64,000 nt of DNA from Hyphomicrobiales bacterium (GTDB lineage Bacteria > Pseudomonadota > Alphaproteobacteria > Rhizobiales > Rhizobiaceae), in NCBI GenBank assembly GCA_900473205.1, contig UCLB01000001.1:268392-332391 (forward strand), written 5' to 3'. A model generated the notes under the pieces. It worked only from the letters and a program-made list of their open reading frames with translations. It made no database searches and was not told the origin of the DNA. Positions 54,130 through 61,947 of the stretch are shown here, piece by piece (positions within the stretch are counted from its first letter, which is position 1; each line of letters begins with the position of its first letter). A program made the translations under genes and the position numbers.

Positions 54130-54969
54130 ATGTCGATGCGCAACCTTCATATGACTGACAGGCTCTGGACACGGCTCCTCTCCATCCGCGATGGGAAAGA
54201 TGTCATGAAAAGAGGGGAGGCCGATGCTGCTTTGACGCTTTACGGCCCTATTGCCTCGGCACGTCAAGGTTTCGTTCTGGCGCAAGTGGGGCAGTCACTG
54301 GATGGTCGCGTCGCGACGCCAAGCGGAGACGCGCGTGACATATCCGGGCCGGATGGCCTTGCCCATCTTCATCGCTGCCGCGCTCTGGTCGATGCAGTGA
54401 TTGTGGGTATCGGTACTGTTCAGAATGATAATCCACGCCTTTCGGTTCGCGAAGTAAAAGGTCCCAGCCCCACGCGCGTCGTGATCGATTGTCGCGGCGA
54501 ATTGACGGGCAATGAGGGACTTTTTCACGATGGTGGCGCTCCGGTGATCGTCATTCAGGGGCATGATGCACCAGACGCGATGCACGGTGCCGACGTCATA
54601 AGGCTTATGCGCGGGCCTGCCGGGCTCGATCCTCGTCACATTCTTGAGCACCTCGCGGATCGGGGCCTGAAGCGGATACTCGTCGAAGGTGGGGCAAGGA
54701 CAATCGCCCGCTTCATCGACGCGAACCTTGTCGATCGGCTCCACGTCGCCATATCGCCACTGATCATTGGCTCGGGTCCGTGTGGCATTTCCTTGCCGCC
54801 GATTGCCGAACTCTGTAACGCGCACCGCCCCACCGCTGACATTTACGCGCTTGGAAGTGATGTGCTGTTCGACTGTCGCTTGAAGACCGAAAAACCCTCA
54901 GTGATGCGGAACAGCCAGGAAATCCGTATGGCCGACGATACAGACGCTGCCCTCTACGTCAGTGTGTGA
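54130..54969 (+). CDS. RibD C-terminal-domain reductase (stand-alone)
   Basis: Reductase of 279 residues with the dihydrofolate-reductase-like RibD_C fold. LAQVGQSLDGRVATPSGDAR, HLHRCRALVDAVIVGIGTV, QNDNPRLSVRE and RILVEGGARTIARFIDA are diagnostic. The deaminase half of bifunctional RibD is absent; a 45-residue N-terminal extension does not resemble it. Stand-alone enzymes of this kind reduce the ribosylamino-pyrimidine made by GTP cyclohydrolase II to its ribityl form (as fungal Rib7 does). A GTP cyclohydrolase II gene lies 3 kb away. Its 3' end overlaps the convergent methyltransferase gene by 72 bases. Confidence 0.85.
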   Translation: MSMRNLHMTDRLWTRLLSIRDGKDVMKRGEADAALTLYGPIASARQGFVLAQVGQSLDGRVATPSGDARDISGPDGLAHLHRCRALVDAVIVGIGTVQNDNPRLSVREVKGPSPTRVVIDCRGELTGNEGLFHDGGAPVIVIQGHDAPDAMHGADVIRLMRGPAGLDPRHILEHLADRGLKRILVEGGARTIARFIDANLVDRLHVAISPLIIGSGPCGISLPPIAELCNAHRPTADIYALGSDVLFDCRLKTEKPSVMRNSQEIRMADDTDAALYVSV

Positions 54970-55695
54970 CAAGCGAAATTCGAGCCACTCCTTAAAAGCA
55001 TCATCATCCGTGTTTCCAATTTCATGGATCGGGCGCTGAAGCCCCGCCAGAAAATCCGTTTGCAACTGGGCCATGTCGGGACCAAGCTGCCATGGGCTCT
55101 CAGCGGTTTTTACCGAAAAGCCCTGAGCTCTGCACAACGTAGAGAGATGATCTGATGCATCCGGGCCAAGCGCCGGTCCGAAGCCTTTGTCAGAGCGCTG
55201 ATGTTGGTTGAAGTCTTCCACGATCTGTCCGTCCAATGGATGAGGAACGGTCCACTCCATCTTTCCATCATAATTCAGCGCCGCATAAAGCCCGATCTTG
55301 CGAGCGGCGAGCTTTTCTACGAACAGGTCGCAGAATTCGGCCGAGCAGAGGTCGAAAAGAGCTGATGCCGTTACGATATCGACGCCATCCAGCAGCGTCT
55401 CCTCAAGATGGTTTAGATCCTGACGATGGAGCTCGACGCTCTCTGCAGCGCCGATCTGGCGCTGTGCCTCGTCCAGAAGAGCCACTTCATAGTCCAGAAG
55501 CTTCCAGGTTGCTCCGGGCACCAAAGGCGAAAGCGAGCGATAGGTCGATCCTGTGCCGCATCCTATGTCCATGATGGTCTGCGGCTGGGGACGCATGCTC
55601 AGATATTGCGTGAATGTGTCCAGCAGAGAAACTGATCGCGCGTTTCGGTCGGCAGGCTCTCGAAGTCTCAGCCAGTCCTTGTCAAAGCCGCTCAT
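54898..55695 (-). CDS. Class I SAM-dependent methyltransferase
   Basis: Methyltransferase of 265 residues. The SAM loop IMDIGCGTGSTYRSL is near residue 41, followed by WKLLDYEVALLDEA (acidic ribose contact) and DIVTASALFDL. The acceptor is not predictable. It is coupled to the glycosyltransferase gene by a four-base overlap and runs leftward as the last gene of a four-gene unit (MDR protein, PTPS-like protein, glycosyltransferase, methyltransferase). Its end overlaps the convergent RibD-like gene. Confidence 0.87.
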   Translation of the reverse strand: MSGFDKDWLRLREPADRNARSVSLLDTFTQYLSMRPQPQTIMDIGCGTGSTYRSLSPLVPGATWKLLDYEVALLDEAQRQIGAAESVELHRQDLNHLEETLLDGVDIVTASALFDLCSAEFCDLFVEKLAARKIGLYAALNYDGKMEWTVPHPLDGQIVEDFNQHQRSDKGFGPALGPDASDHLSTLCRAQGFSVKTAESPWQLGPDMAQLQTDFLAGLQRPIHEIGNTDDDAFKEWLEFRLSHTDVEGSVCIVGHTDFLAVPHH

Positions 55696-56738
55696 AGCAA
55701 TGCTTTCAATCTGTTGGAAATGATCTCTGATGTATCTGCCCAGCTTGGCAGCAGGGTACCGGCGCGGGCTGCTGCCTGTGCACGGCGCTCCCGCTCGTGC
55801 GGATCGGTTAGCAGAGCTTGAAGCGCAGTCGCAGTTGCGTCCACATCATCGACGGGCACCAAAAAACCTGCATCTTCGGGAACGACATCCGGCACCGCAC
55901 CTGCTGCACAGGCAACAATCGGCACTCCGTGAGAAAGAGCTTCTGCGAAGACCATGCCGTAACCCTCGTAGCGGCTGGCCAGCGCAAAAATATCAGCATG
56001 CCCATAGGCCGCCGCTACATCATCGGATTCCCCGGTGAGGATGATGCGATCCGAAAGCTGCTCCTTTTCAATCTGATCGGCGAGAGCCTGCGCAACGGTC
56101 GGGTCCAAATTCCTGCTTCCGATAATCGTTGCCTGCCAATCAAGATGAGTGAGTTTTTTCAGCGCGGCGATCAGAATATCGTGTCCCTTGCGCTGCGTAA
56201 GAGATCCAACTGAGAGGATTTGCGGGATTTTGTTCGGCAACCTGTTTGTTGCAGAGGGCTTTGCCGTTCCGGGAACGGCCACGCTGATTTTCTCAGGTCG
56301 GACCGCGAAATTTTCGGCCAGCTCTCGGGCCGTCATGGGAGACGTCACGATGACATGGCGCGTAGCGGCCAACGCCGTCTTTTCGCTTTGCCGAAGCGGT
56401 GCCTGCTGTTCTTCACTCAACCCGGTTTCAAGTGCGAGAGGATGATGAACCAGTGCAATGATACTGAGGCGTTGTGCCTCACGCTTGGCCCATTCGTCCA
56501 TGACGCCGAAGGCAAGGCCATCGATCATCACGAGACTGTTGTGTTCGAGCGTAGAAAGCCGTCTCTCCGCCTCCTGCAGCGTCAGAGTGCTGGGTGAGGG
56601 AAAGCCCTCACCGAGCGCTAGAAGGTCGACATTCCAACCGAGGTTGCGCAGACCCTTTATGACTTCCCGGTCATAACCATATCCGCCGGTCTTCAGTTCA
56701 AGATTTCCCGGATAGGCAAAGGTGAGGTGTGGTTTCAA
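55692..56738 (-). CDS. Glycosyltransferase family 4
   Basis: GT-B fold glycosyltransferase of 348 residues. The N-terminal acceptor half starts LTFAYPGNLELKTGGYGYD. The donor half has LSVGSLTQRKGHDILIAAL and the EX7E retaining motif in YEGYGMVFAEALSHGVPIVA. It probably transfers a hexose from a nucleotide sugar. It overlaps the downstream methyltransferase gene by four bases and the upstream PTPS-like gene by four bases, so the product is likely a glycosylated form of whatever the pterin/pyrimidine enzymes make. Confidence 0.9.
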   Translation of the reverse strand: MKPHLTFAYPGNLELKTGGYGYDREVIKGLRNLGWNVDLLALGEGFPSPSTLTLQEAERRLSTLEHNSLVMIDGLAFGVMDEWAKREAQRLSIIALVHHPLALETGLSEEQQAPLRQSEKTALAATRHVIVTSPMTARELAENFAVRPEKISVAVPGTAKPSATNRLPNKIPQILSVGSLTQRKGHDILIAALKKLTHLDWQATIIGSRNLDPTVAQALADQIEKEQLSDRIILTGESDDVAAAYGHADIFALASRYEGYGMVFAEALSHGVPIVACAAGAVPDVVPEDAGFLVPVDDVDATATALQALLTDPHERERRAQAAARAGTLLPSWADTSEIISNRLKALL

Positions 56739-57133
56739 AGATCCGCCTCGTACCAGCCACGGGCTGCGTGCGATTCATGCAACGTCACTTTCAGGCGAGA
56801 AATCCGATGACTGCCGGGGCCGAGACGCTTTGCCGAGACCGCAGCCGCAAGCTCATCGAAAATATGTTTTGCAATGACCTCCGTCGTGCTGACTTTGCCT
56901 TTGAAGACATCGAGTTCATCGAGATTCTGGTAGTTCAACGGCTTTAGGACATCGGAAAGAACAGTCGTTGCCGCCCCGATGTCGACCGCCAGACCGTCTT
57001 CATCAACGTTCTTGGTGAAAAATGCCGCGTCCACCACAAAGGTTGCGCCATGCATGCCCTGAGCCGGGCCGAAAACCGGCCTTGGAAGACTGTGGGCTAT
57101 CATGATGTGATCTCGAACTTCGACTGCGAACAT
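56735..57133 (-). CDS. 6-pyruvoyltetrahydropterin synthase/QueD-like protein with altered active site
   Basis: T-fold protein of 132 residues. Family landmarks are MIAHSL (first zinc His, residue 14), the HGH region, STTEVIAKHIFDEL, and the C-terminal Glu in VTLHESHA. Key residues are missing: the catalytic Cys position is Ala24, HGH reads HGA (His28 kept, third ligand lost), and the LDHxxLN motif reads LNYQNLD. Only part of the zinc site remains, so ordinary PTPS or QueD chemistry is unlikely. The substrate may still be a pterin or a related pyrimidine. It is coupled to the glycosyltransferase gene by a four-base overlap and follows the MDR gene by 10 bases. Confidence 0.82.
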   Translation of the reverse strand: MFAVEVRDHIMIAHSLPRPVFGPAQGMHGATFVVDAAFFTKNVDEDGLAVDIGAATTVLSDVLKPLNYQNLDELDVFKGKVSTTEVIAKHIFDELAAAVSAKRLGPGSHRISRLKVTLHESHAARGWYEADL

Positions 57134-57143
57134 GGTCTCTCTT

Positions 57144-58148
57144 TCATTCGTAAACGATGCGGTGGCAAAGCGTGTCCTGCGATGACAGGATACGCGGATA
57201 ATCGATGGCCAGATCAGTAAAGGCTGTCTCGCCGGAAATCAGGTGATCGACACGGTCGTCGTGAAGCAGTTCAAGCGCCTTCGCCATCCTTCGCGAAAAC
57301 GTCCAGCGGGCCTTTCTCGATGCGGGAATTGAGCCGACTTGCGAACTGATGAGCAAAAGTCGTTTGGAGTGAAACGTGCCACCCAGCGGGATCGTCACGG
57401 ACTTGTCGCCGTACCAGCTCGCCTCCACGATCCGCGCCTCTACTCCTGCATGCTGGATGGCATCTGCCAAAGCCGCACCCGATGCCGAAGCGTTGATAAG
57501 CACGTCAAACTCACCTTCGAGACCGCTGGCCTCGACGAAGCGGATGCCCATCGCTTGTGCATGAGCGCTGCGCTTAGCATTGATATCAACCAGAACCGTC
57601 TCTGTGCCAGGAATGCGGCCCGAGAGGTTGGCGATCAAGGTCCCGACGACGCCGCCGCCAAAAACCGCCACGCGGTCACCGGGTTGAATACGGGCATCCC
57701 AGACAATGTTGAGCGCGGTTTCCATATTGGCGGCCAGCACTGCGCGTGCGGGCGGAAGATTGTCCGGCAGCACGGAAATCATATCTTTCGTCGTGACGAA
57801 GAAATTCTGGTGAGGGTGAAGGCAAAAGACGGTCTTACCGACAAGCTCCTCCGGCCCGGCCTCCACTGTGCCCACAGCAGAATAGCCATATTTCACCGGG
57901 AACGAAAAATCGCCTTCCATATGAGGCCCGCGCATCCGGTCAAACTCGGCTTGCGGCACGGCACCCTTGAAGACAAGAGATTCCGTGCCCCGACTGATGC
58001 CGCTGTAGAGGGTGCGGACGAATGCCTCATCGCCGTTGATGGATTCGACGGCACTTTCCCTAACGACGCAGTGATTTGCTTTTTCGATCCAGAGTGCTCG
58101 GCACGTCGTCTTTTGATGCGGGTCTGCAGTGATGGTAGGAGATGCCAA
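57144..58148 (-). CDS. Medium-chain dehydrogenase/reductase (alcohol dehydrogenase-like)
   Basis: MDR protein of 334 residues. The cofactor strand VAVFGGGVVGTLIANL and acidic VDINAK indicate NAD binding. LYSGISRGTESLVFKG and VKYGYSAVGTVEAG replace the GHE/Cys zinc motifs of classic alcohol dehydrogenases, a pattern I know from BchC-like members. It heads the leftward four-gene unit, divergent from the GTP cyclohydrolase gene across 154 bases, and could oxidise or reduce a side chain on the pterin-like intermediate. This role is inferred from context. Confidence 0.85.
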   Translation of the reverse strand: MASPTITADPHQKTTCRALWIEKANHCVVRESAVESINGDEAFVRTLYSGISRGTESLVFKGAVPQAEFDRMRGPHMEGDFSFPVKYGYSAVGTVEAGPEELVGKTVFCLHPHQNFFVTTKDMISVLPDNLPPARAVLAANMETALNIVWDARIQPGDRVAVFGGGVVGTLIANLSGRIPGTETVLVDINAKRSAHAQAMGIRFVEASGLEGEFDVLINASASGAALADAIQHAGVEARIVEASWYGDKSVTIPLGGTFHSKRLLLISSQVGSIPASRKARWTFSRRMAKALELLHDDRVDHLISGETAFTDLAIDYPRILSSQDTLCHRIVYE

Positions 58149-58302
58149 AAGGGTGATCCCATTAAATGCTTGTTCAATGGAGCGTATTGCCGAGACGCGC
58201 GTTTTGTTCCGTGCAGGTTGCCAAAATAAATTTCAGTCCCGCGAGAAATCCACTCACGATCTTCTCCGTAAAAAAACAATAACGCTAGGGAGAGAATGTC
58301 AT

Positions 58303-59409
58303 ATGTCGCCTATCAGTCAGCAAGCTTTCCAGTTCACCACGCCTGAGATCGAAGTCGAGCGCGCTGTTTCCGAGCTACGTTTCGGTCGCCCCATCGTTCT
58401 GACATCCGGCCCACGAAAATTGGCCGTTATGGCGCTGGATGCCGTTGCGCCCTCTTTGTACGATCAGTTTGCCTTAGCGACGGATCGCAGCCATTCCCTG
58501 TTGCTCACCGCTCCGCGTGCCAGCCGTCTCGGCATCATTGGAAACGGGGATATCTTGACGCCACTGTCCGGTGTGGATTTCGACCAAGCTTCTGCGCTGT
58601 CCTATGTTTTGGGGGCTGCTGGTCCTACGAAGTGGGTGGAAGCCGACGAACTTGCATCGCAAACGGCTGAATTGGCGCGGATCGCGTTGCTTCTGCCGGC
58701 AATGGTTCTTGCAGACGTCTCGGCTTCTCACGAGAGATTTGCGGGATGTTGCCAGTTGTCGGCCTCTCGGCTCAACGGTGCAGACGCTGCGCGCCAGAGG
58801 TTTGAAAAGGTCGTTCGCACACGCGTCCCTCTCAAGGATTTGGGCGATTGCGACTTTGTCGTTTTCCGGGGTGGACTTGCGCAGAAGGATCAGGTCGCAA
58901 TTGTCGTCGGAAAACCGAATGTCTCGCGCACCGTGCCCATTCGCATCCATTCCTCGTGCATCACCGGTGACCTCTGCGGCTCGCTTAAGTGCGACTGCGG
59001 CGATCAGCTACGCAACGGCTTGGCGCTTTTGAAGCAGGCAGGTGGCGGCGTGCTGCTTTATCTCGATCAGGAAGGACGCGGAACCGGTATCGGTGCGAAA
59101 ATGCGAGCCTACGGTTATCAGCATCTGGGTCTCGACACGATCGATGCGGACGCTGAGCTTGGCCTTGCAGAGGACCACCGCCGGTATGAGGCAGCGGTTG
59201 GCATGCTGAGCCACATGAATATATCAAAGGTGTCTGTTTACACCAACAATCCGACAAAGATCAGTGCTTTGAGAGCAGGGGGTATCGAGGTCGATGCACG
59301 TGCTGCGGTGACGGGAACAGTAACGGCAGAAAATCAGAACTACCTCCGCACCAAAACCCTTCGGGCCGGGCATCTCATGGATATCAAGACGTTGGTGGCA
59401 GCCGAGTGA
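58303..59409 (+). CDS. ribA: GTP cyclohydrolase II with degenerate DHBP-synthase-like N-terminal domain
   Basis: Opens GTP to a diamino-ribosylamino-pyrimidinone phosphate, 368 residues. The C-terminal domain is complete: zinc cysteines in GDLCGSLKCDCGDQL, catalytic DQEGRGTGIGAKMRAY, and YTNNPTKI. The first 165 residues look like a decayed RibB (dihydroxybutanone phosphate synthase) domain: VERAVSELRFGRPIVL is kept but the acidic catalytic loop is replaced by TSGPRKLAVM. The ATG at 58303 follows AGGGAGAG. It heads a rightward unit with the CDP-alcohol transferase and FkbM genes. With the stand-alone RibD-like reductase, it supplies the first two flavin-type steps without the rest of the riboflavin pathway. 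Confidence 0.88.
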   Translation: MSPISQQAFQFTTPEIEVERAVSELRFGRPIVLTSGPRKLAVMALDAVAPSLYDQFALATDRSHSLLLTAPRASRLGIIGNGDILTPLSGVDFDQASALSYVLGAAGPTKWVEADELASQTAELARIALLLPAMVLADVSASHERFAGCCQLSASRLNGADAARQRFEKVVRTRVPLKDLGDCDFVVFRGGLAQKDQVAIVVGKPNVSRTVPIRIHSSCITGDLCGSLKCDCGDQLRNGLALLKQAGGGVLLYLDQEGRGTGIGAKMRAYGYQHLGLDTIDADAELGLAEDHRRYEAAVGMLSHMNISKVSVYTNNPTKISALRAGGIEVDARAAVTGTVTAENQNYLRTKTLRAGHLMDIKTLVAAE

Positions 59410-59431
59410 GTGCGCTGATCGGGAGGAATGA

Positions 59432-60196
59432 ATGGCTCTGATCCATGGCGATGTGCCCAGTGGCCTCAAGGGGCGAAGACCCCTTGTTCACAATACATTG
59501 GCGCATCTTGCCTGCCTGATGTTGGGTACAATTATTGTTGCTCTTCTGGTCCGCACTGAGATGTCCCTTGGCTGGGATTTTGTGGCCGCTGCCGTGCTTT
59601 CACTGTCGATCATCTTTGGCTTCGTCGTGTCTCTTCTTCCAGGCTATCCGCACCGACGGTTTGGCTATGCCAACATGGTCACGGCGTTCCGGGCATCGCT
59701 TGTCAGTCTGACCGGCGCGACGGTTCTGTGTTTTGAAAGTCTGCACAAGACTGACACCGTTCTCTGGGTACTGGTCGGGGTCGTGGTGTTTGCGCTGGCT
59801 CTGGATGGGATCGATGGCTATCTCGCGCGTCGGTATCGCCAGGAGTCCGAGCTTGGCGCGCGCTTTGATATGGAAGTGGACGCTCTCCTCATTCTGGTGC
59901 TTTCGGTCGCTGCAGCAATGATGGACAAGGCCGGTGCTTGGGTGCTCATGATAGGTCTGATGCGATATATCTTTGTCGCCGCAGGCTGGGCTGCACCATT
60001 TCTCAGCGCCGACTTGCCCCCGTCGCTGCGACGCAAGTTCATTTGCGTGGTGCAGGTTGTCACCCTTTGCCTGATTCTGGTTCCAGCCATTACGGTCCCG
60101 ATGTCAGCCTATCTGGCAGCGGTCGCACTCGCGATGCTGGTCGTTTCCTTTGCCATCGACGTCGTCTATCTCGTGCGTCAGCGCGTGAGGGCATGA
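59432..60196 (+). CDS. CDP-alcohol phosphatidyltransferase family protein
   Basis: Integral membrane enzyme of 254 residues and about six helices. The catalytic motif is complete: DGIDGYLARRYRQ, then SELGARFDMEVD, matching D-x2-D-G-x2-A-R-x8-G-x3-D-x3-D. Such enzymes move a phospho-alcohol from CDP onto another alcohol. The stop overlaps the FkbM gene start by four bases. It links the soluble pyrimidine chemistry to a membrane or phospho-ester product; neither substrate is known. Confidence 0.87.
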   Translation: MALIHGDVPSGLKGRRPLVHNTLAHLACLMLGTIIVALLVRTEMSLGWDFVAAAVLSLSIIFGFVVSLLPGYPHRRFGYANMVTAFRASLVSLTGATVLCFESLHKTDTVLWVLVGVVVFALALDGIDGYLARRYRQESELGARFDMEVDALLILVLSVAAAMMDKAGAWVLMIGLMRYIFVAAGWAAPFLSADLPPSLRRKFICVVQVVTLCLILVPAITVPMSAYLAAVALAMLVVSFAIDVVYLVRQRVRA

Positions 60197-60948
60197 CAAT
60201 CGCCTCCAGCCTGTCGCCTTCACTGGGGCTGGCGCGTTCGCTCGTCGTCTACTACGGGCAGCCATGGCGGCGTTATGCGCTGAAACGTTTTTATCGGCGT
60301 CTTGTCGCGCCTGGTGATCTTGCCTTCGATATCGGCGCGCATGTGGGCAGCCGAACGCGGACGTTGCTGGATATTGGTGCGAAAGTCGTTGCTATCGAGC
60401 CTCAGCCGATGTTTGCGGATTTTGTCGAAAAGCGTTTTGGGGACGAGCTTGAAGGCCCTGAGCGTGTCGCCGTCGGTCGCGCACAGGGGCAGGTCGAGCT
60501 ATTGATCTCAAGCCGCCACCCAACAGTCACCAGTGTCTCCAGCAGCTTCGTGGATACTGTCAAACAAAGCGCGGGCTTTGCCCATGTCGACTGGGACAAG
60601 AAAGTTACCGTGCCGATGGTGACGATGGATGATTTGATCAAGACATATGGCTTGCCCAGCTTCTGCAAGATCGATGTGGAGGGAGCAGAAGCCGAAGTGC
60701 TATCTGGTCTCACCAAGCCGATCGATCTCGACGCTTTCGAATATATCCCCGCCATGCCGTCAGTCGCGTCTCAAGCCACCGGGTTGCTGCAGGCGCTCTC
60801 CGATTATCGTTTCAACCGCGTCGAGGGAGAAACGCACCGCTTCGTGTCTCCAGACTGGAAGACAGGCGCCGAGATGTTGGAGGCGTTGCAGTCCATAGCG
60901 CAAGTTACACCGTCCGGCGATATCTATGCCAAGGTTAAGCGAACGTGA
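60193..60948 (+). CDS. FkbM-family methyltransferase
   Basis: SAM-dependent O-methyltransferase of 251 residues from the ATG at 60193 (ATGA overlap with the preceding gene). The SAM loop is LAFDIGAHVGSRTRTL, then VVAIEPQP, and the metal/acceptor region CKIDVEGAEAEVL is diagnostic of FkbM proteins, which methylate hydroxyls on sugars and secondary metabolites. It is the third gene of the unit started by the GTP cyclohydrolase gene and the second methyltransferase in the cluster. Confidence 0.88.
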   Translation: MTIASSLSPSLGLARSLVVYYGQPWRRYALKRFYRRLVAPGDLAFDIGAHVGSRTRTLLDIGAKVVAIEPQPMFADFVEKRFGDELEGPERVAVGRAQGQVELLISSRHPTVTSVSSSFVDTVKQSAGFAHVDWDKKVTVPMVTMDDLIKTYGLPSFCKIDVEGAEAEVLSGLTKPIDLDAFEYIPAMPSVASQATGLLQALSDYRFNRVEGETHRFVSPDWKTGAEMLEALQSIAQVTPSGDIYAKVKRT

Positions 60949-60956
60949 GATCGCCC

Positions 60957-61873
60957 TCACGCGTCGCTTGGCCGCTTTCGGAAATCCACTGCGGCGAGGA
61001 ACACGATGCCTGGCGCTGCTCCCGCAAGCGAGAGCCACCCATAGGTGATGCTGGCGGCAATGCCGTCAACGGACGATGCTCCCAGCATGGGCCAAAGCGC
61101 CATCGCCGCAGCCTCGCGGGTGCCCCAGCCACCAAAGCCGGTTGGAATGAGCATCACAACGAGAGAGAAGGGAATGACCGTCAGACACGCGACCCAGGGC
61201 AGCTCCGACCCGGTCGCCTGCGCCGCGATGAAGAACACGCTAATATAGCTTGAAAGAGTACCGACGCTGGTGACGGCTTGAAAAAGCCAGGCCTTTCGCC
61301 GGACAAAACCTCCATAAGCTCCCCATTGAGCGTGCTTATGGCTGCGCCACTCCGCTTTTTCAGCGACACGGCAATGAGGGTGACGACACTCACCGTAATC
61401 GCGATGATGAGGATATAGCGCATCTGATGGCTCAAATCGTCGCGGGTGATGAATGGCCAGATGGCGAGGCCGGTCGCTGCCAAAGCAAAAAACGCAATCT
61501 GCCCAGACAGTCTTTCGAAGACCACCGCCTTGGCCGGTTGCTTCCAGCCGCCCGGCTCGTCACTGCACATCCTCCAGGCTCTAACGGCATCGCCGCCCAC
61601 GCCGCCGGGCAGAGTTTGGTTGAGAAAGCTCGCAACATAATATTCCCTGATCGCCTTGAACCGCCCAATATTTTGGCCCAGACGAGCGGACGTGAAGCGC
61701 CACCGCAATGCCGAAAGAACGATCTGCACCTGCACCAGCACAAGACATCCGATGATAGCGCCCCACGAAATGCGCGCAAGCGACTGGTTGAGCGCCGCCA
61801 AATCGGTGCGAAGGATGATCGCAGCAAGAACGGCCAGCGTGACGACGGATGCAACTATTCGCAGTTTGTTCAA
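60957..61873 (-). pseudogene. Lysylphosphatidylglycerol-synthase-like membrane protein, frameshifted
   Basis: Two overlapping leftward frames together encode a YbhN/UPF0104-type protein of about 300 residues with six to eight helices. From a TTG at 61873 the first frame gives LRIVASVVTLAVLAAIILRT, the family motif YYVASFLNQTLPGGVGGDAVR and FERLSGQIAFFAL, then loses sense after LMEVLSGERPGF. The second frame continues with RRKAWLFQAVTSVGTLSSYI and the conserved IPTGFGGWGTREAA. A one-base deletion near 61280-61310, or a sequencing error, explains it. Relatives are flippases or transferases of lipid-linked compounds. It is convergent with the FkbM gene (8 bases apart) and divergent from the LTA-synthase-like gene. 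Confidence 0.75.
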
Positions 61874-61947
61874 GCGCGGCGGCCTTTGTATGATGGTTGT
61901 TTTTCCAGCAGGCCTATACGAGCCGTATCGGAAAGCGGATTGAAGTA

